The translations under genes were made by a program, and so were the position numbers. Below, one piece after another: positions 23,203 through 35,391 of a DNA stretch of 64,000 bases. Position 1 is the stretch's first letter; the number at the start of each line of letters is the position of its first letter. The DNA lies in NCBI GenBank assembly GCA_025093985.1, contig JACAAK010000004.1, positions 2,170,001 through 2,234,000 on the forward strand. The letters run 5' to 3'. This DNA is from Calvatia gigantea. Taxonomy: Eukaryota; Basidiomycota; Agaricomycetes; Agaricales; Lycoperdaceae. The notes under the pieces were generated by a model. The model was not told the DNA's origin. It searched no databases and worked only from the letters and a program-made list of their open reading frames with translations.

Positions 23203-26200
23203 ATGAGGCTCCTTCAACCGTTCCTTGTCACATTCTCTATTCTGTCTGCTCAAGTCTTGGCTGAAGATGCATCGAGAGTAAGGCACGACTACCAGGTGAG
23301 TATCCTAGTCCCGTTCGTGGTCGTTGTGGATTACTGATGTTGACGAACTCCAGAGTGATGTTGCCCGTATGCGGAAGATTGTGATCAACAGGTGTGTTAT
23401 ACAGTTCGAGTCGAAGGAACTGTGCGACTAATCTTTTGTGGATAGTCTTTACTCACACAGGTGGGTGTCACTGGGATCACTGGGTTCTGGCCAACTCATG
23501 TTATCCTAGGGAAATCTTCCTTCGTGAATTGGTTTCGAATGCCAACGACGCCATTGAGAAACTGCGAATCATCAGTCTAACAGACAAGGGTGTGTGGAAT
23601 GGAGCCGACCCTCTGAACATCACTATCAAAGCAGAAAAGGATGCGGACGGAAAGACTGGGAAACTCGTCATCTCCGACACTGGTATCGGTATGTCGGAAC
23701 ACGAATTGACGACCAATCTGGTGTGTAATCTCTCGTGGCTTCGGGACGATTGTTGATTACTACTAAGGGTACGCTCGCGAAATCTGGTACCTCGGAATTC
23801 CTTGCCAGGGCGGAAACACAAGAGGGCGCCGCTGCACAAGGAAATCTTATTGGCGCTTTCGGTCTCGGTTTCTATAGTAGTTTCTTGGTCGCTGATCGCG
23901 TTGAGGTCGCTTCAGTCCCTCCTCCGAGCAAGAAAAATTCCAACCCGAAGCAATATATCTTCAGCTCCTCCGCTGATGATAGCACTTTTGAGGTCTTCCC
24001 CGATCCTCGTGGAAATACGCTTGGTCGCGGTACCGAGATTACCCTGTACCTTAAGGAGGACTCTTTGGAGTATCTTGAAGAACAGAGTATTAAGGATCTC
24101 GTGTACGTTTCTCCCGGTTAGCGTGTTGGTTTTCTGGTTGTGCTCATTCACGTATAGCAACAAACATTCCTCATATTCTTCCTCTTTCCCTATCTATCTC
24201 TTCACCCAGAAGGAACGAGAGGTTCCCGATGAAGATGCCGAGGCTGAGATTAAAGAGAAAGAGGAGACTTCTGAATCAGAAGAGACGGTATCTGACGAAG
24301 ATGAGGCCGTTGTTGAGGAGGTGTCTGATGATGAGGAAAAGAAAGATGTCACTCCCAAAACCAAGAAAATTATTGTCGATGAGTGGGAACAACTCAACGC
24401 ACAGCCTCCAGTTTGGACTCGGTGGGTTGAACTGCTGTCTGGTGAGGAGTTTTGTTTACCCTTTTGTGCAGTGATCCCAAGACTGTTTCGGACGAGGAGT
24501 ACAAGGCCTTCTACAAATCTTTCTTCAAGGATTATGAGGAACCTTTGACTTGGCGACATTTCTCTGGTGACTCTGGTTCTGGGGTTTCATTCAAGGCTAT
24601 CATTTATCTCCCTTCTAAATTGTGAGGAAAGTTTGAACTACGAGGGGGATTGAAAGCTTACGTTGACTAGGGATGAACAATATTGGCAACAGCCGTTGGA
24701 ACATAGGTCCAGGGATGTCAAACTCATGGTAAAACGCGTCTTCATTACTTCGGACCTCGGCGAGAACTCTCTTCCTAAGTGGGCAAGTTGGGCCAAGGTC
24801 GTTGTCGACGGTAAAGCTAGTCACACTTCCCAAAATGTGTCTCTGACCAATTCTTCCATGTAGCTGATGACCTTCCTCTCAACGTTTCGCGCGAAACCCT
24901 TCAGTCTAACCGTTTCCTTAAACAACTCAAGGGCATCATTCTTAAACATCTTCTCCAACTCTTGGCCAAGATTGAAGAAGATCCGGCGAAGTTCGAAAAG
25001 GTCCAGAACGTTTATGGTTCGATCCTCAAACTTGGTGCTGTTGAAGATACGAAAAACCGCGAGAAACTTGCTGCCCTCACCCGTTTCGCAACCAATCAGC
25101 GTAATTCCACCTCCCTTGACCAGTATCTCGAGAATAAGAAGAAGGGTCAGAAGCACGTAAGTACATCAAGCCACATACCCCGAGCTGCATGATCTAATAC
25201 CGGATACGCCTGAATGGTAGATTTTCTATCTTGCTGAAATCGGAAAGGAGCCTCATCAGCTCGCTGAGAGCGTTTTTATTGAGAAACTTGATGCCCGTGG
25301 TTATGAAGTTCTTCTCCTCACTGAACCTCTCGATGAAATCATGGCCGGGAATATACGGGAGTGGAAGTAAGTGTGTTAACTCTTTGGGGAACAAAATTGA
25401 GATAGACTTCTTTTCAGGAAGGTGTCTTTCCAGGATGTCGCTAAGGCAGGCTTGAAGTTCGGTGACGAAGGTTCGTTATTTTGTTTTCCTCTCTCGACAC
25501 CGTTCCCTCATAACGTGTTTCTAGACCAAGATCCCGAAGAAGAAAAAGCAGAGCGAAAGAGATTGACAGAAGAATACAAGCCTTTGCTCGAGTGGATGAA
25601 GAAAGAAGCGGGTGGTATTGTCCAGGATGGTGGGTCCCTGATAAATGACTGGTAGTAATGATGTTGAGACAGTATCTTCTAGTCGTCATCAGCAACCGCC
25701 TCGTGAAGAGTCCTTGTGCCATTGTTGCAGCACCTGGTGGTTATACCGCCAATGTCCAGAAGATGATGAGTGAGTCCTCTTGATGTCCGTGTAAAGACAG
25801 TGCTGACCGGTCCTTAGCCGCGTCAAGCGCCCAGGCTAAGCGGGGTGGGATCATCCATGAATATGCTCTCAAGGCCAAGCTCCTTGAGATTAATCCCCGT
25901 TCGCCCCTGATTGAAGGTCTCTTGCGTCGGATCAAGGATCTTCCTACCGAGGAAGACGAGAGGGATCTTGAGACCGAAGAGGAACTTAAAGAGGTCGCTT
26001 CCATTCTTATCGACAGTGCACTTGTTCGGTCTGGCTTTGAGGTCAACAACAGTAATGCGTGAGTAGCTTTTTACCATTCGCCTCCAGCCGTGGTTGACCT
26101 CCGTACCCAGGTTCATCTTTAAGATTGATCGCGTTCTGAGAAGGTCATTGGGTGTCTCTGAAACGGCCCCGACCGATGAGACCGTCAAACCCGCACCTCC

Positions 26201-26396
26201 TGTAGATCCTTCGCTTCCTACTGAGGAAGAACTCATGGAGGACGCCCTGAAGGCCATGGAAGAGGAGGACGACGGGAAGGCAAAAGTTATCGTCCCCGAT
26301 CATCTCAAAGGTGATGTCTCGATTGAGATGGAGGAAATTGACGATGACGAGGAGATTGTTCCGGATGACGGCGCACCTCGCCACGACGAGCTCTAA
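23203..26396 (+). CDS. ER-resident Hsp90, GRP94/endoplasmin
   Basis: ATG 23203 starts a signal peptide (MRLLQPFLVTFSILSAQVLA). The Hsp90 ATPase domain follows: REIFLRELVSNANDAIEKLR, VISDTGIGMSEHEL, GTLAKSGTSEFLARAE and GAFGLGFYSSFLVADRVEV. An acidic linker is at about 24230-24380. The middle domain includes LPLNVSRETLQSNRFLKQLK, and the C domain includes EINPRSPLIEGLLRRIKDLP. The last residues are HDEL before TAA 26394, an ER-retrieval signal. The protein folds secretory clients in the ER lumen at the cost of ATP. About a dozen introns interrupt it, and the joins I checked keep phase. A TGACGTG element upstream fits induction by ER stress. Saccharomyces lacks a GRP94, so its presence here also argues for a non-yeast fungus. 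Confidence 0.94.
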
Positions 26397-26676
26397 AATG
26401 TTACGGGTGTGCTGTACTCTATTTGGGTTAAATACATTAATGCTTGCGGTGGAACACCTCAACGCGTTCTAGAGTGATTCTGTTTTAAGCATTAATTATA
26501 TAATGCATCAGATGAGGCACCCTGAACTCTAGACCGGACTTGTTTCCCCTACATCCGCCCTCTTCGCCCCTTGTTTGCTGTCCTCTTTCTTGAACTAAGT
26601 CATCGTTACAACTCTTTTAACGTGGCGCTACCCCAAAACCTAAGACCTTCACGGTAAGCCAGCAACGAATCTACGG

Positions 26677-29667
26677 ATGCCTGCTGCATTCTCTCGCTTG
26701 CAGCTCGCGGCGGCATTGTTGGGTGAGTTCCTTGTTCCTTCCTGTCCCCGCTCCTTCTGATCCCTTGCAATGATGTTAGAGTATGACAATGATCCAGACA
26801 ATCCATATGCGCCACATCGTTCCGCACAGGACAGTGCGATATTCGCCAATTTCCGCCGCAATCCTGCTGCACCACCTCGGACGTCCGCAAGGCAAAGTGA
26901 CTATTTAGGTGTTTCCTTGCCCAGTGAAACAGGAAGTCTGGGCGGTAGAGAATCGGCACTAGACACAAGGCGATCCAGAGGTTCAATTGACGCTTTGCGC
27001 AATCCGTTCGGAGCAGATAGTAATGACGAGGAAGAAGAGGCTGAAGAGGAACTCGAGGTGGACCTAACTTCTTGGGGATTAGATGCCTTCATGCCAAAAG
27101 ACAAATCAAGGAAAGGCAAGGGCAAGGCCCCCTCTGTCGCAGCGACGGCGCCGCCAATGACTACAGTACACTCTCACATTCCATCAACCAACACTGAGCA
27201 AACCCTTCCAGTTCCGAGACGTGCAGTCAGCTATTCCAGAGCTAGGAGCCTAGGTGGTTCCCTTGATTTTCTTCGGGAGACAGCAACCGCTGCTCAACCA
27301 GACTATCGACGACGTTCCATCGGGTCTCCGCTAGACGTCATCAATATGGATCCGGGTCGTATTAACCTCCAGAGACCACGCTCAAGTTCTGCCGGATTTG
27401 TGCAGGGTACGGCCGAGCCATCCCAAGGAATACCTTTTCCAACGGGCGCCACCCGCGCGACTTCCCCTAGCCTCACCGAAAGCATACCTGGAAGGCGACC
27501 ACACGAGCGCACGTTCTCGATGGCTAGCATGAATTCACGATTGCTACTTGCAGAAGTAAAGGAGGAGAGCCGAGCACAATCTACAAACGAGGAGGATGAA
27601 GAAGGATCGATGAAAGATGATAATCCATTTGCCCTTGAGCCTCCAGCCCACACATCACGCTTCGATCCCAAAAACGCAGTCCGTACGCGAGCCATGTCTA
27701 ACGCGTCCATAGGGACTCGTGCCCTTCTTAACGACGATCGAAATTCTGTGATGACTGGCGGAGGCGAGAACTTTGTGCGAGAACGGCGATATTCGACCAC
27801 CCTTGACCTACTTCGACCCAAAGTACTTGTTATGCCAAGTCCCCTTCAGTCAGTGGCAGTTCCGGAACCGCCTCCCCCCGATAATCGCGTTAGGGATGGG
27901 TTCACGCTTTCCAAGGATGGCCCTCCAATGCCTCCAGGGGCTCGAACGTCTCGCAGGATGTCGACCCTGTTGAGTGGTTCTGATGCACCCCCTGTAGCAT
28001 CTAACTCCTTCATTCCAAATCCTCTTAACGACCTCACCTATGCTCAGAAGTTATTCCGAAATACTCTCACTGTGGGAGGACAATCTGAGACATATCTGGA
28101 GGATCTTCCTCGAGCAATGCAAGACGGAGAGCAGGCACAGTTATCCCCTGCCCCCCCAGAGGTTGAAGACACTCCGCCTCCGGCTCCCCCGCCTCCTGAA
28201 ACAACTGCTATGAAACGGGCACCTGGCAAGTTGTATGGGAAGAGTTTGATTGACGATCTTGAAACCAGGAAGGCACAAATGAGAAATAAACAGAGGTAAT
28301 TCCTATCATTAACCTTGTTGATTGCTATCTTCTGACGGCATCCCAGAGTTTTCACTGGTGACCAACGACCCTCCATGATGGCCCGCCCCGAAAACCACCG
28401 TAGTACCCTTATTGACCCAGATACCCTTGCGCGGCCAACCTCTCAATTCATGAACTCCTCGCGACTAGGAGACCCGAGGCGAAGAAACTCCGGCAACATT
28501 AAACCCTTGCTGTCGTTCGATAATGACAAAATCCCCCAGACAGCTCCAATACCCAACCACCCCGCTGGGAGCCGCTCAGTCTTTGGTGTGGACACACTGT
28601 GGGAACGCGAGATGGTAAAGCTTCGCGAAATAGAGGCACAAGAGAAGATTGAGGAACAAGAACGTAAGGAAAGGGAAGAGGAAGAAGAACGGCGCAAGGG
28701 GGAGAAGAAAGATAAGAGGAAACACAAACACAAGAAGAAGGGTGGCGAGCAGCCACAATTACCTCAGACTGATGAGGGACTGCTTGTCCCTCAAGGGACG
28801 GAGTCCAGAGTGTCAATTGAACCTCCGACGTTGCCTGTCATTGAGCGCGCAATCAGGAGGCCTCCTTCACCAGTGGACGACGATGAAGAAGAGACTGATG
28901 AGGACGAAAGCGCAGCAGCCTCACCGCGCAAGATTTCTGAACCCGCGTGGCACGCTGGGTCATCTGATGAAGAGGATGGTGGCCCTCGCCGTACGACTGG
29001 CGTAGGACCAAGATATCCGACCAGGAACATATCGGTTCGCCGCCCGGCGGATTCAGACAGCGATGAAGATCTTCCCCTTGCTGCAACCCTTAGCAAGGCA
29101 CGCAAACCATTCCCAACCTCCAGACCTCTGCAACTTGGTCCCGATGAGGATGAGGACGAAGAGAAACCGCTTTCTTCAATTTTGGCGATGGCCAGAGTTA
29201 AACAGCCATCTTCGCCACTGTTCGACATCAACTTTGATGAGGTGTCCCCCAAAGCCGCAAGCGCTAACAACGGTGATGAGGGAGACGACGATGAGCCTCT
29301 TGCCCTACGGGCGTCCAGAATACCACCAGCATTTAACAGCGGAGGTAACGGTGGCGATGACGACGACCGTCCTCTAGCCTTGCATCCCGAACAACAGCGG
29401 CGTACACAATTCAATATGCTGGCTCAGCAACAGCAACAAATGATGATGCAAACACAACTTCACAATAGCATGTTCTTCAATCCTTCCATGATGGGGTCTG
29501 GGTTCTTCCCTCCCCCCATAGCGGCGCCGATGATGAATCCAGTGAACCCCATGATGATGATGCAGCCCCCAATGCCCATTCCCTCTCCTCCTCCCATCCA
29601 TGACGCAGCTAAATTTGGTCGTGTTGATAAGTGGCGCCGAGATGTTGCAGTGGAAGGGGAACCGTAG
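26677..29667 (+). CDS. Unrecognised, largely disordered protein with acidic PLA repeats
   Basis: I do not recognise this protein. Two starts are possible: ATG 26677 (MPAAFSRLQLAAALL, spliced to EYDNDPDNPYAPHRS) or ATG 26770 (MMLEYDND), both in the same frame. The first half is rich in Ser, Arg and Pro, with an acidic patch ending in VDLTSWGLDAFMPK. One intron (about 28296-28349) joins it to the second half. That half has a charged helix (REIEAQEKIEEQERKE), a Lys/His-rich basic run near 28710, and from about 29050 to 29395 four acidic blocks each followed by PLA or PLS. The tail is Gln- and Met-rich. There is no signal peptide or membrane helix. The basic run could be a nuclear signal. A scaffold with repeated short motifs is the most I can infer. 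Stop TAG at 29665. Confidence 0.8.
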
Positions 29668-29980
29668 ATTCATCATCCGATCTCCTATGATCATGACCAG
29701 TCGTTGCTTGTCTATCCCCTCTTACATTCATTTCATTACAGTTGACCTGGTGTTTTCAATTTTATTTTTCTTTTGCGTATCATGGTCTCCCGCGTATTCT
29801 CTTATTGACACGAGAAATTAATTAGGCATATGCACTCGGGAAAAAAACTGGTATGGGTACTTCGCACCGGCATCAGAGAAAACAGAAGTCAGGAAAAGGT
29901 AAACGGGAAGTAACATGCCGATGAAAGACCGTGAGTGAACGGGATATAATGAAAACTGGGATATACAAAGCACTACCGTC
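29668..29980. other. Convergent intergenic region
   Basis: The two flanking genes end toward each other, so this should hold their 3' ends. It is AT-rich near 29755-29830. No gene is seen. Confidence 0.5.
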
Positions 29981-32900
29981 CTATGAAGGGTTAGCAACCC
30001 ATAGTTTGCGTTTGGGCACAGTGACAATAGAAACCTCTCGTCTGTCCATCTCCTCTTCGATCATTCGTTGCCTCGTATCCTCATCGACGTCATCGTCATC
30101 GTCGGCTTCAACGCTCCGCGGATCCGCGTGAGAATGAGAGTATTCATCAGTAGTGGCTGTACGATAGGGTGGCTGGTGAAGATATGGGCCGGTATTCGGA
30201 AAGGGGAGCGACCGAGCGTTTAAAGGAGACTGTGGAAGGGGCGTTAAAGATTTTTCTGAGGTGGGGTGGATTGAGGGTGGGTTTCGGAGTCTGTAGAAGA
30301 TGGTTGAAAGAATGGAGAGTTGTGGTTGATAGGCCCAAGCGAAGGAGAACAGTGCCACATAAAAGGCAATCGTCCAGATGAGAAAAAGAACGAAAAAAAC
30401 TTTCGAAGCGTGTGTCCATAGCGCGATGAGGGCAAGAACAATTAGCCCTAGAATAGAAGCTTGGATGAACAAATGTAGGGCAATATCCGAGTGAGCCGGT
30501 AACTTGGGAATTGGGGTGGTTTGCATGGTTTCATCTGCAGGGGCTAGTAGGATGTCGGCTGTTCCAGGCGTAGATTGGCGAGCAATATGAGCCTGAGTAA
30601 GCGCATAGTCGAGCTCATCCTAGTATACATTTGAGTCAGTATAGGAAGGATATGCAACAAAAAGGGATATTATCATCTTACAACTACATTGAGACTTCGC
30701 CGGCGTTGTAGCCAGTCAATTTCACCGAGGCTTCTTGACGTTGGCTGGGTCTGTTCGAAAGATCCGACAGTCCCACTGGCCTGGCGGTTTCGGGGGGGCC
30801 TATTCACAACTTCAAACCCTCGCGCCGGTCCAGACGTTACAGACTCAGTGTCACTGGATAGCCCAGCTTCGAGGCTGCGCCTCCATAAACCAGAGGGACC
30901 CCAGGAGTGTGTCCGTGGTCGCGGTGACGACAACGGAGAGATATTGTGTACGCTCTGGGGTGCGCTCCGACTCGGTCCTGCAACAGATTTCTCATCCACC
31001 ACAATCTCGGAATTTGCGGGCCCACGGTCATTTTCTCCGGCCTGGAAGGCACGATGTGGACCCCGCAGGCGCTGGACTGATGCATTTACCAGCACCCATA
31101 CTGGGGCAACGACATAGAGGGCCAAGAAAAACACTAGACTCGCGAGACTATGGCCTGTGTGCAGGTGAGGTGATAGAGGGATGGGTCTCTCGGACCCCGG
31201 GGCGATAGATATCGTTGTGAACGCAAGGATAAAGCCAACAACTCCAAGACCATAACCACCAAGCCCGACCGCCACAAAGATGTATGTAAAGGCAGGCCGA
31301 AAAGGGTAACGGGAAACCAGCAGGATACCTTGAAGCGTAATCAACGAGAGGGCTGCGAATAACTTGTGCAACAATGACGTGTTAAAGAGTTGAGTTTCGG
31401 CACTTGGTATTCCAACTGAATCGGTGGAGGTTGGTTTTGGTGGCCCTGACGAGCTTGTGCCGGTGGAAATTACAGATCCGCACTGGGAAAGATATTCAAT
31501 TTTGACGCCTGTGCCGTCCGCCGCAACCCCAGTTTGAAGGTGACCATTTCCAAAACCTTCCCACAGAGGACTTGATGGCGTGATAGAACCCTTGTATGCC
31601 CGTAGTAGCCATAATTCCGAGAGATATTTGCCAGATGAATCTTGACCTCCAAAGACCTTCATAGACGAGTAAGGCCTGAAGAACACAAATATAGATAAAC
31701 CACTTACAATAGTGTCGGCGGAAGAGTTCCGCGATGGCCCAACTAGACCCATCCCGTACGAAAGAACAGACGCTCCTTCGCGCGATTTGGGAAAGGTTTC
31801 TACTCCGGACGTACCTGGGTCACCGGAGGGTAACAGCCGAGTCCAAGTACCAGTATTGACGTCCAAAATATCCTTAGACTCGTCATCGATAATCAAGATA
31901 GTGATTGATGAGGAAACGTCACGTACAACTTCTCCTTTCTCAAGGCTGCCATCATCACGCCATTTCGACTTATCAAAAGTTCCTAACAGCACGAAGACCT
32001 GGGAGGTGAACGAAGAAGAGAAAGGGTTGAGATTTGGAGTCACACTGGGACCAAGCCGTGGAACGGGACATGCTCCTGGGGATATTTCCGAACTCCGCTC
32101 AATATTTAGCACGAAGGAATCTTGAAGTGCACATGTATCACTGAGTTGTACCTTGTCACAACCGCCGATTGTAACCACCCGCTGGCCGATAACCGTACTT
32201 CCCTGTCCTGCCCTCCCTGGTAAAGAGCCTATTGATACCCGGTCCCAACTCCCAGTAGAACTGTTTGGCAGATTGGAGGACAGCGTTCCGGAAAGATGAA
32301 GTTTCCATACTTCGGAGAGCGGATGGATTGTGGTTCCGTCTGTACCTCCTGCGAGGTAGAATGTATTGTTGGGCCCTGGAACCACTGGATCCTGGAAAGG
32401 GGGTGTGCGGATGTCTATCCCACCTGAAGCACCCCATCGAGCAGAGGGACCTTCAGAGGACATAGATACCGGAGACCAAAACTGATTGTTAAAGTCAAAG
32501 GCCTGCTAGGAGTTAAGAACCAAAGATAAAGCGATCGTTGGAAGGGCGCACCCAAACGTCCGATAGAGCTCCCTTGCCTAGACCCTTTCCTCCGACAACG
32601 ACAAATGCATGCCGACTGAGCAATAGATGGTTTGTATGTTAAAATCCACGGTATGCAAACAGAGAACGAAACTCACTTGCTTGCAGCAAAGTCTTCACCA
32701 GCAAGGGCAGCACTCCTGGCAGGAGGCTTTCGTTGAAGGTCTGATGGAGGGGAAGGGACAGACCACGTCAAAGTGTCTAGATTAAGTCTGCCGAAAAATG
32801 AGGGCCGCTCAAGGCATCATGAAAGTGATGAACGAACAAGTATGTCAGGTCCTGTGCGAAACCGCCTTCCGATTCGCCCCCGAAGATGATTAAAGAGCGG

Positions 32901-33127
32901 CTTGTTGGGAGGCATCAGGAACCGTCTCAACAAAAGAAAGTGAAAATAAACCTCGTTTCATCATAACCTATAGCAGCGTCCTTCAGTGGAGGTGGATGTG
33001 TAGTACCCTGCAGCACATTGGAGAGGTTGATCCACTGAAGGGGTGGTGCTGGTGTATTGATTGATATTGTTTGTGCATGGACAACGTATACGATGAGGAG
33101 GAGAACGAGAAGTATATTGCGGGCCAT
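29981..33127 (-). CDS. Kelch-repeat membrane protein with multi-helix C-terminal domain
   Basis: ATG 33127 begins a signal peptide (MARNILLVLLLIVYVVHAQ). About six kelch-type blades follow: SLIIFGGESEGGF, HAFVVVGGKGLGKGALSDVW, TFYLAGGTDG with LSEVWKL, RVVTIGGC, VFVLLGTFDKSKW and KVFGGQDSSGKYLSELWLL. Then come three membrane helices: HKLFAALSLITLQGILLVSR, a Gly-rich helix (VAVGLGGYGLGVVGFILA) and LASLVFFLALYVVAPVWVL. After a Ser/Arg-rich loop and an intron near 30620-30680 there are two more (LFIQASILGLIVLALIAL and VFFVLFLIWTIAFYVALFSF) and an acidic cytoplasmic tail ending at TAG 29981. Five helices with His at helix ends resemble cytochrome b561 domains, but I cannot prove heme binding. A lumenal or extracellular beta-propeller on a membrane anchor is clear; the function is unknown. 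Confidence 0.85.
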
Positions 33128-34062
33128 GCGCAAGAAAGATGAAGTGGGAGGCAAACCCACGCAGAGCGTGAGGGAGCACGCCGTGGTGAACGACGTAGAA
33201 GAGAATGTCCGGCGCGAACACCTTGTACTTGACTTCTAACTGCGGTCACGAACCCCGGGGCCGGTTCCCATCACTTCTTCTCTCCCACATCCTCCGAGCC
33301 CCCTACCACAGAGATAAGTACGAAGTATCATATACTTATGGATAGCCAAACTGTGCTATCTCCGGTCGGTGGCTTTTCGTGTAATCGTCAGTAAAACCCA
33401 TCCTTGAGCTACATCCCTCCGTAAATGTAAGCCCTGCCAATCAGGGTCAAGTGCGCCGCAGATGCAAAACGCTCTGTGAATGGTTGACTTGAACAAACCC
33501 TCAGACTCAATGCGTGCCCGACAATGATCTCATAGATCAGTTCCTAGTTCCGGCATACCAGTTGTCCATACCTCCAAGATCAGTTTTACTTTATTCAGAT
33601 ACCCCTGGAGCCCCCCTGTCTACAGAAAGATCCTGCTACGATAATCAGTCATCGTATCACCGCCATGAAGTACTCCCGTAGCGTTTCTATACCACGGCTC
33701 CACTCATAAGAGACAGAGACGTCCATTATATTGCGTTGTCCTTCTGGAATTTTATTCACATGACAACCGCGGTTGTGCCAACAGTGCAATGCAGTAATCA
33801 AAGAGCGTCTTAATGGAAGCAAAGAAGGTTGCATCTATTGAGCCGGTTATCATAGCACTTACTAGAAAACAATGACCCTACGGAAAACAAATATAAGCGG
33901 TCTAAATTGCCTCGGCATATCTGGTACTTACGCCACGCAAGAAGGGCGTTCTGGTTTCCTTAAAAGGTGGACGGGGCGTACACGTGACCAATCGATGTTG
34001 CTCGAGTGCCTCTGACCCTGCCTTTCACTTGTTGCGGGACAAAGTCGCACAACCTACTGCTG
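33128..34062. other. Intergenic, divergent promoter region
   Basis: This 0.94 kb lies between the kelch gene (minus) and the small RNR-regulator gene (plus). Short open frames such as 33649-33834 (minus) have no recognisable content. No repeat or RNA gene is seen. A CCAAT box in the sequence GACCAATCG near 33987 lies about 75 bases before the ATG of the plus-strand gene. Confidence 0.45.
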
Positions 34063-34793
34063 ATGTCGGATTTTTCTAAACGTATTCTTACGGATAACGA
34101 TATGTCTCAGTCGGGGTCGTTTAATCGAACAGAGTGAGGCCATATCTTCCTCTCTTACCCCCGTGATTAAACCAGATCCCATTGCAGCACATCCCCGGAA
34201 CTCACTGCACAACTGCGTAATGTTGGAGCGCGTATCAGAAAGAGTACGACCGCTCTAACAACATCCCGTCCTTAAACCCATCACTAAAGCGCGATGGACG
34301 CGTTATAGGTGTTACTGAGGGTTACATCACACCACCCACATCTCGTGCCTTTACCAAGGCCCAGTCGACCGCAACAATCTTCTCGTCAGCCAAAGACATC
34401 AATCGGGACGTTTTTGGCTCAGCATCCAAGCCTCCCCTGGCTCAGACCAACCCTGTTCATCTTCAATCCAAGCGCTCCCGCTCAGCCGATCGTGGCAGCG
34501 ACACAGAACCAGACGAGAGCTGTGACCCTGAGATAGAAACTGAGGTCCAAATTCCTACGAATATTGCAGACCTTCAACGCCGCTCGGAGAAAAACGATAG
34601 AATTATCAAGCCATTAAGGAAGCACCGAGGAATGATGGAAACACGCTCATTGCCTGTTGGGGCATTTCGCTTCTCTAATCAACCGCTCAATCTGCCCGCT
34701 ACCGTGGCACCAACACTGGAGGAGGAAGATTGGAGCATGCAACCTTCGGACAAATCAGACCAGTCTGATTTTCAGCCACTTATATTGGATTGA
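34063..34793 (+). CDS. Spd1/Dif1-like ribonucleotide reductase regulator
   Basis: No long ORF marks this gene; splicing reveals it. Exons 34063-34133, 34176-34243 and 34309-34793 fit in phase and give about 207 residues, ending at TGA 34791. Across the first two junctions the protein reads ELTAQLRNVGARIRKS then VTEGYITPPTSRAFTKAQS. The pattern 'GxRIRKSVTEGY' is the hallmark shared by yeast Dif1, Sml1 and Hug1 and fission yeast Spd1, small proteins that inhibit ribonucleotide reductase or control where its small subunit sits. The C-terminal part has LPVGAFRFSNQP and ends with an acidic EEEDWSM segment, also seen in this family. Such proteins are usually destroyed at S phase or after DNA damage. 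An ACGCGT (MCB-like) hexamer lies in the second intron at 34298-34303. Family recall is from memory without a search. Confidence 0.78.
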
Positions 34794-35391
34794 AATTGCC
34801 TCACATTTTTAAGCCGAAACTTTCAGGTGAGTAATGTCTTGGTCAATCCTTTTACACCCTCAGAGACAACCCTTCAGCGTGCCCCTGCCTACTTTTTTTC
34901 GTCGTGTAACATACCTGTTTGATGTATCGTGTTCATCTTATTCCTCACATTGTTTGCTGGATTTGAGCGTGGGATTAAAGCTAAAAGTCCCAGATCCAAA
35001 GGTCGGGTATTAGCGCTATTGCGCTGGGCATCGACGATCTTAGGTGATCTAACCCCCACAAATCAATCAATGATGGACCGCCAAGGACTGATCAAGATGT
35101 CGTTAACTACTACCTGTATTCGTCTCGTATTTGTGTGTGTAAAGTGCGTTGGTGTTTCCCGATTATTTGTTGTGTCCAATTCTCAGTACCCTTTACGGCA
35201 ATTTGTTCATCTCAAGATCTGGGGACACACCGTTATTTGATCGCAGGTGTTCCTTTAATCCCTAAAGAGGTTCTAAACATAAATAACACACCAGATTTTA
35301 CTCCCCGTTAAATACGGGCCCAATAACTTAAAAAACCACCCGCCCACTTCATTACATATCTTCCCGCCAGACTTTAGCAAACACCTTCACA
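34794..35391. other. Intergenic region
   Basis: This 0.6 kb lies between two plus-strand genes and should contain the 3' end of one and the promoter of the next. A 103-codon frame at 34929-35240 has no recognisable protein content. Nothing else is visible. Confidence 0.45.

Noticed and set aside
28791..29414. 207-codon Ser-rich minus-strand ORF
   Set aside because: It is the antisense of the acidic Asp/Glu blocks; GAT/GAA codons read as Ser-rich sequence in reverse.
31712..32125. 137-codon plus-strand ORF
   Set aside because: Antisense of the kelch domain, where the minus-strand frame has clear blades.
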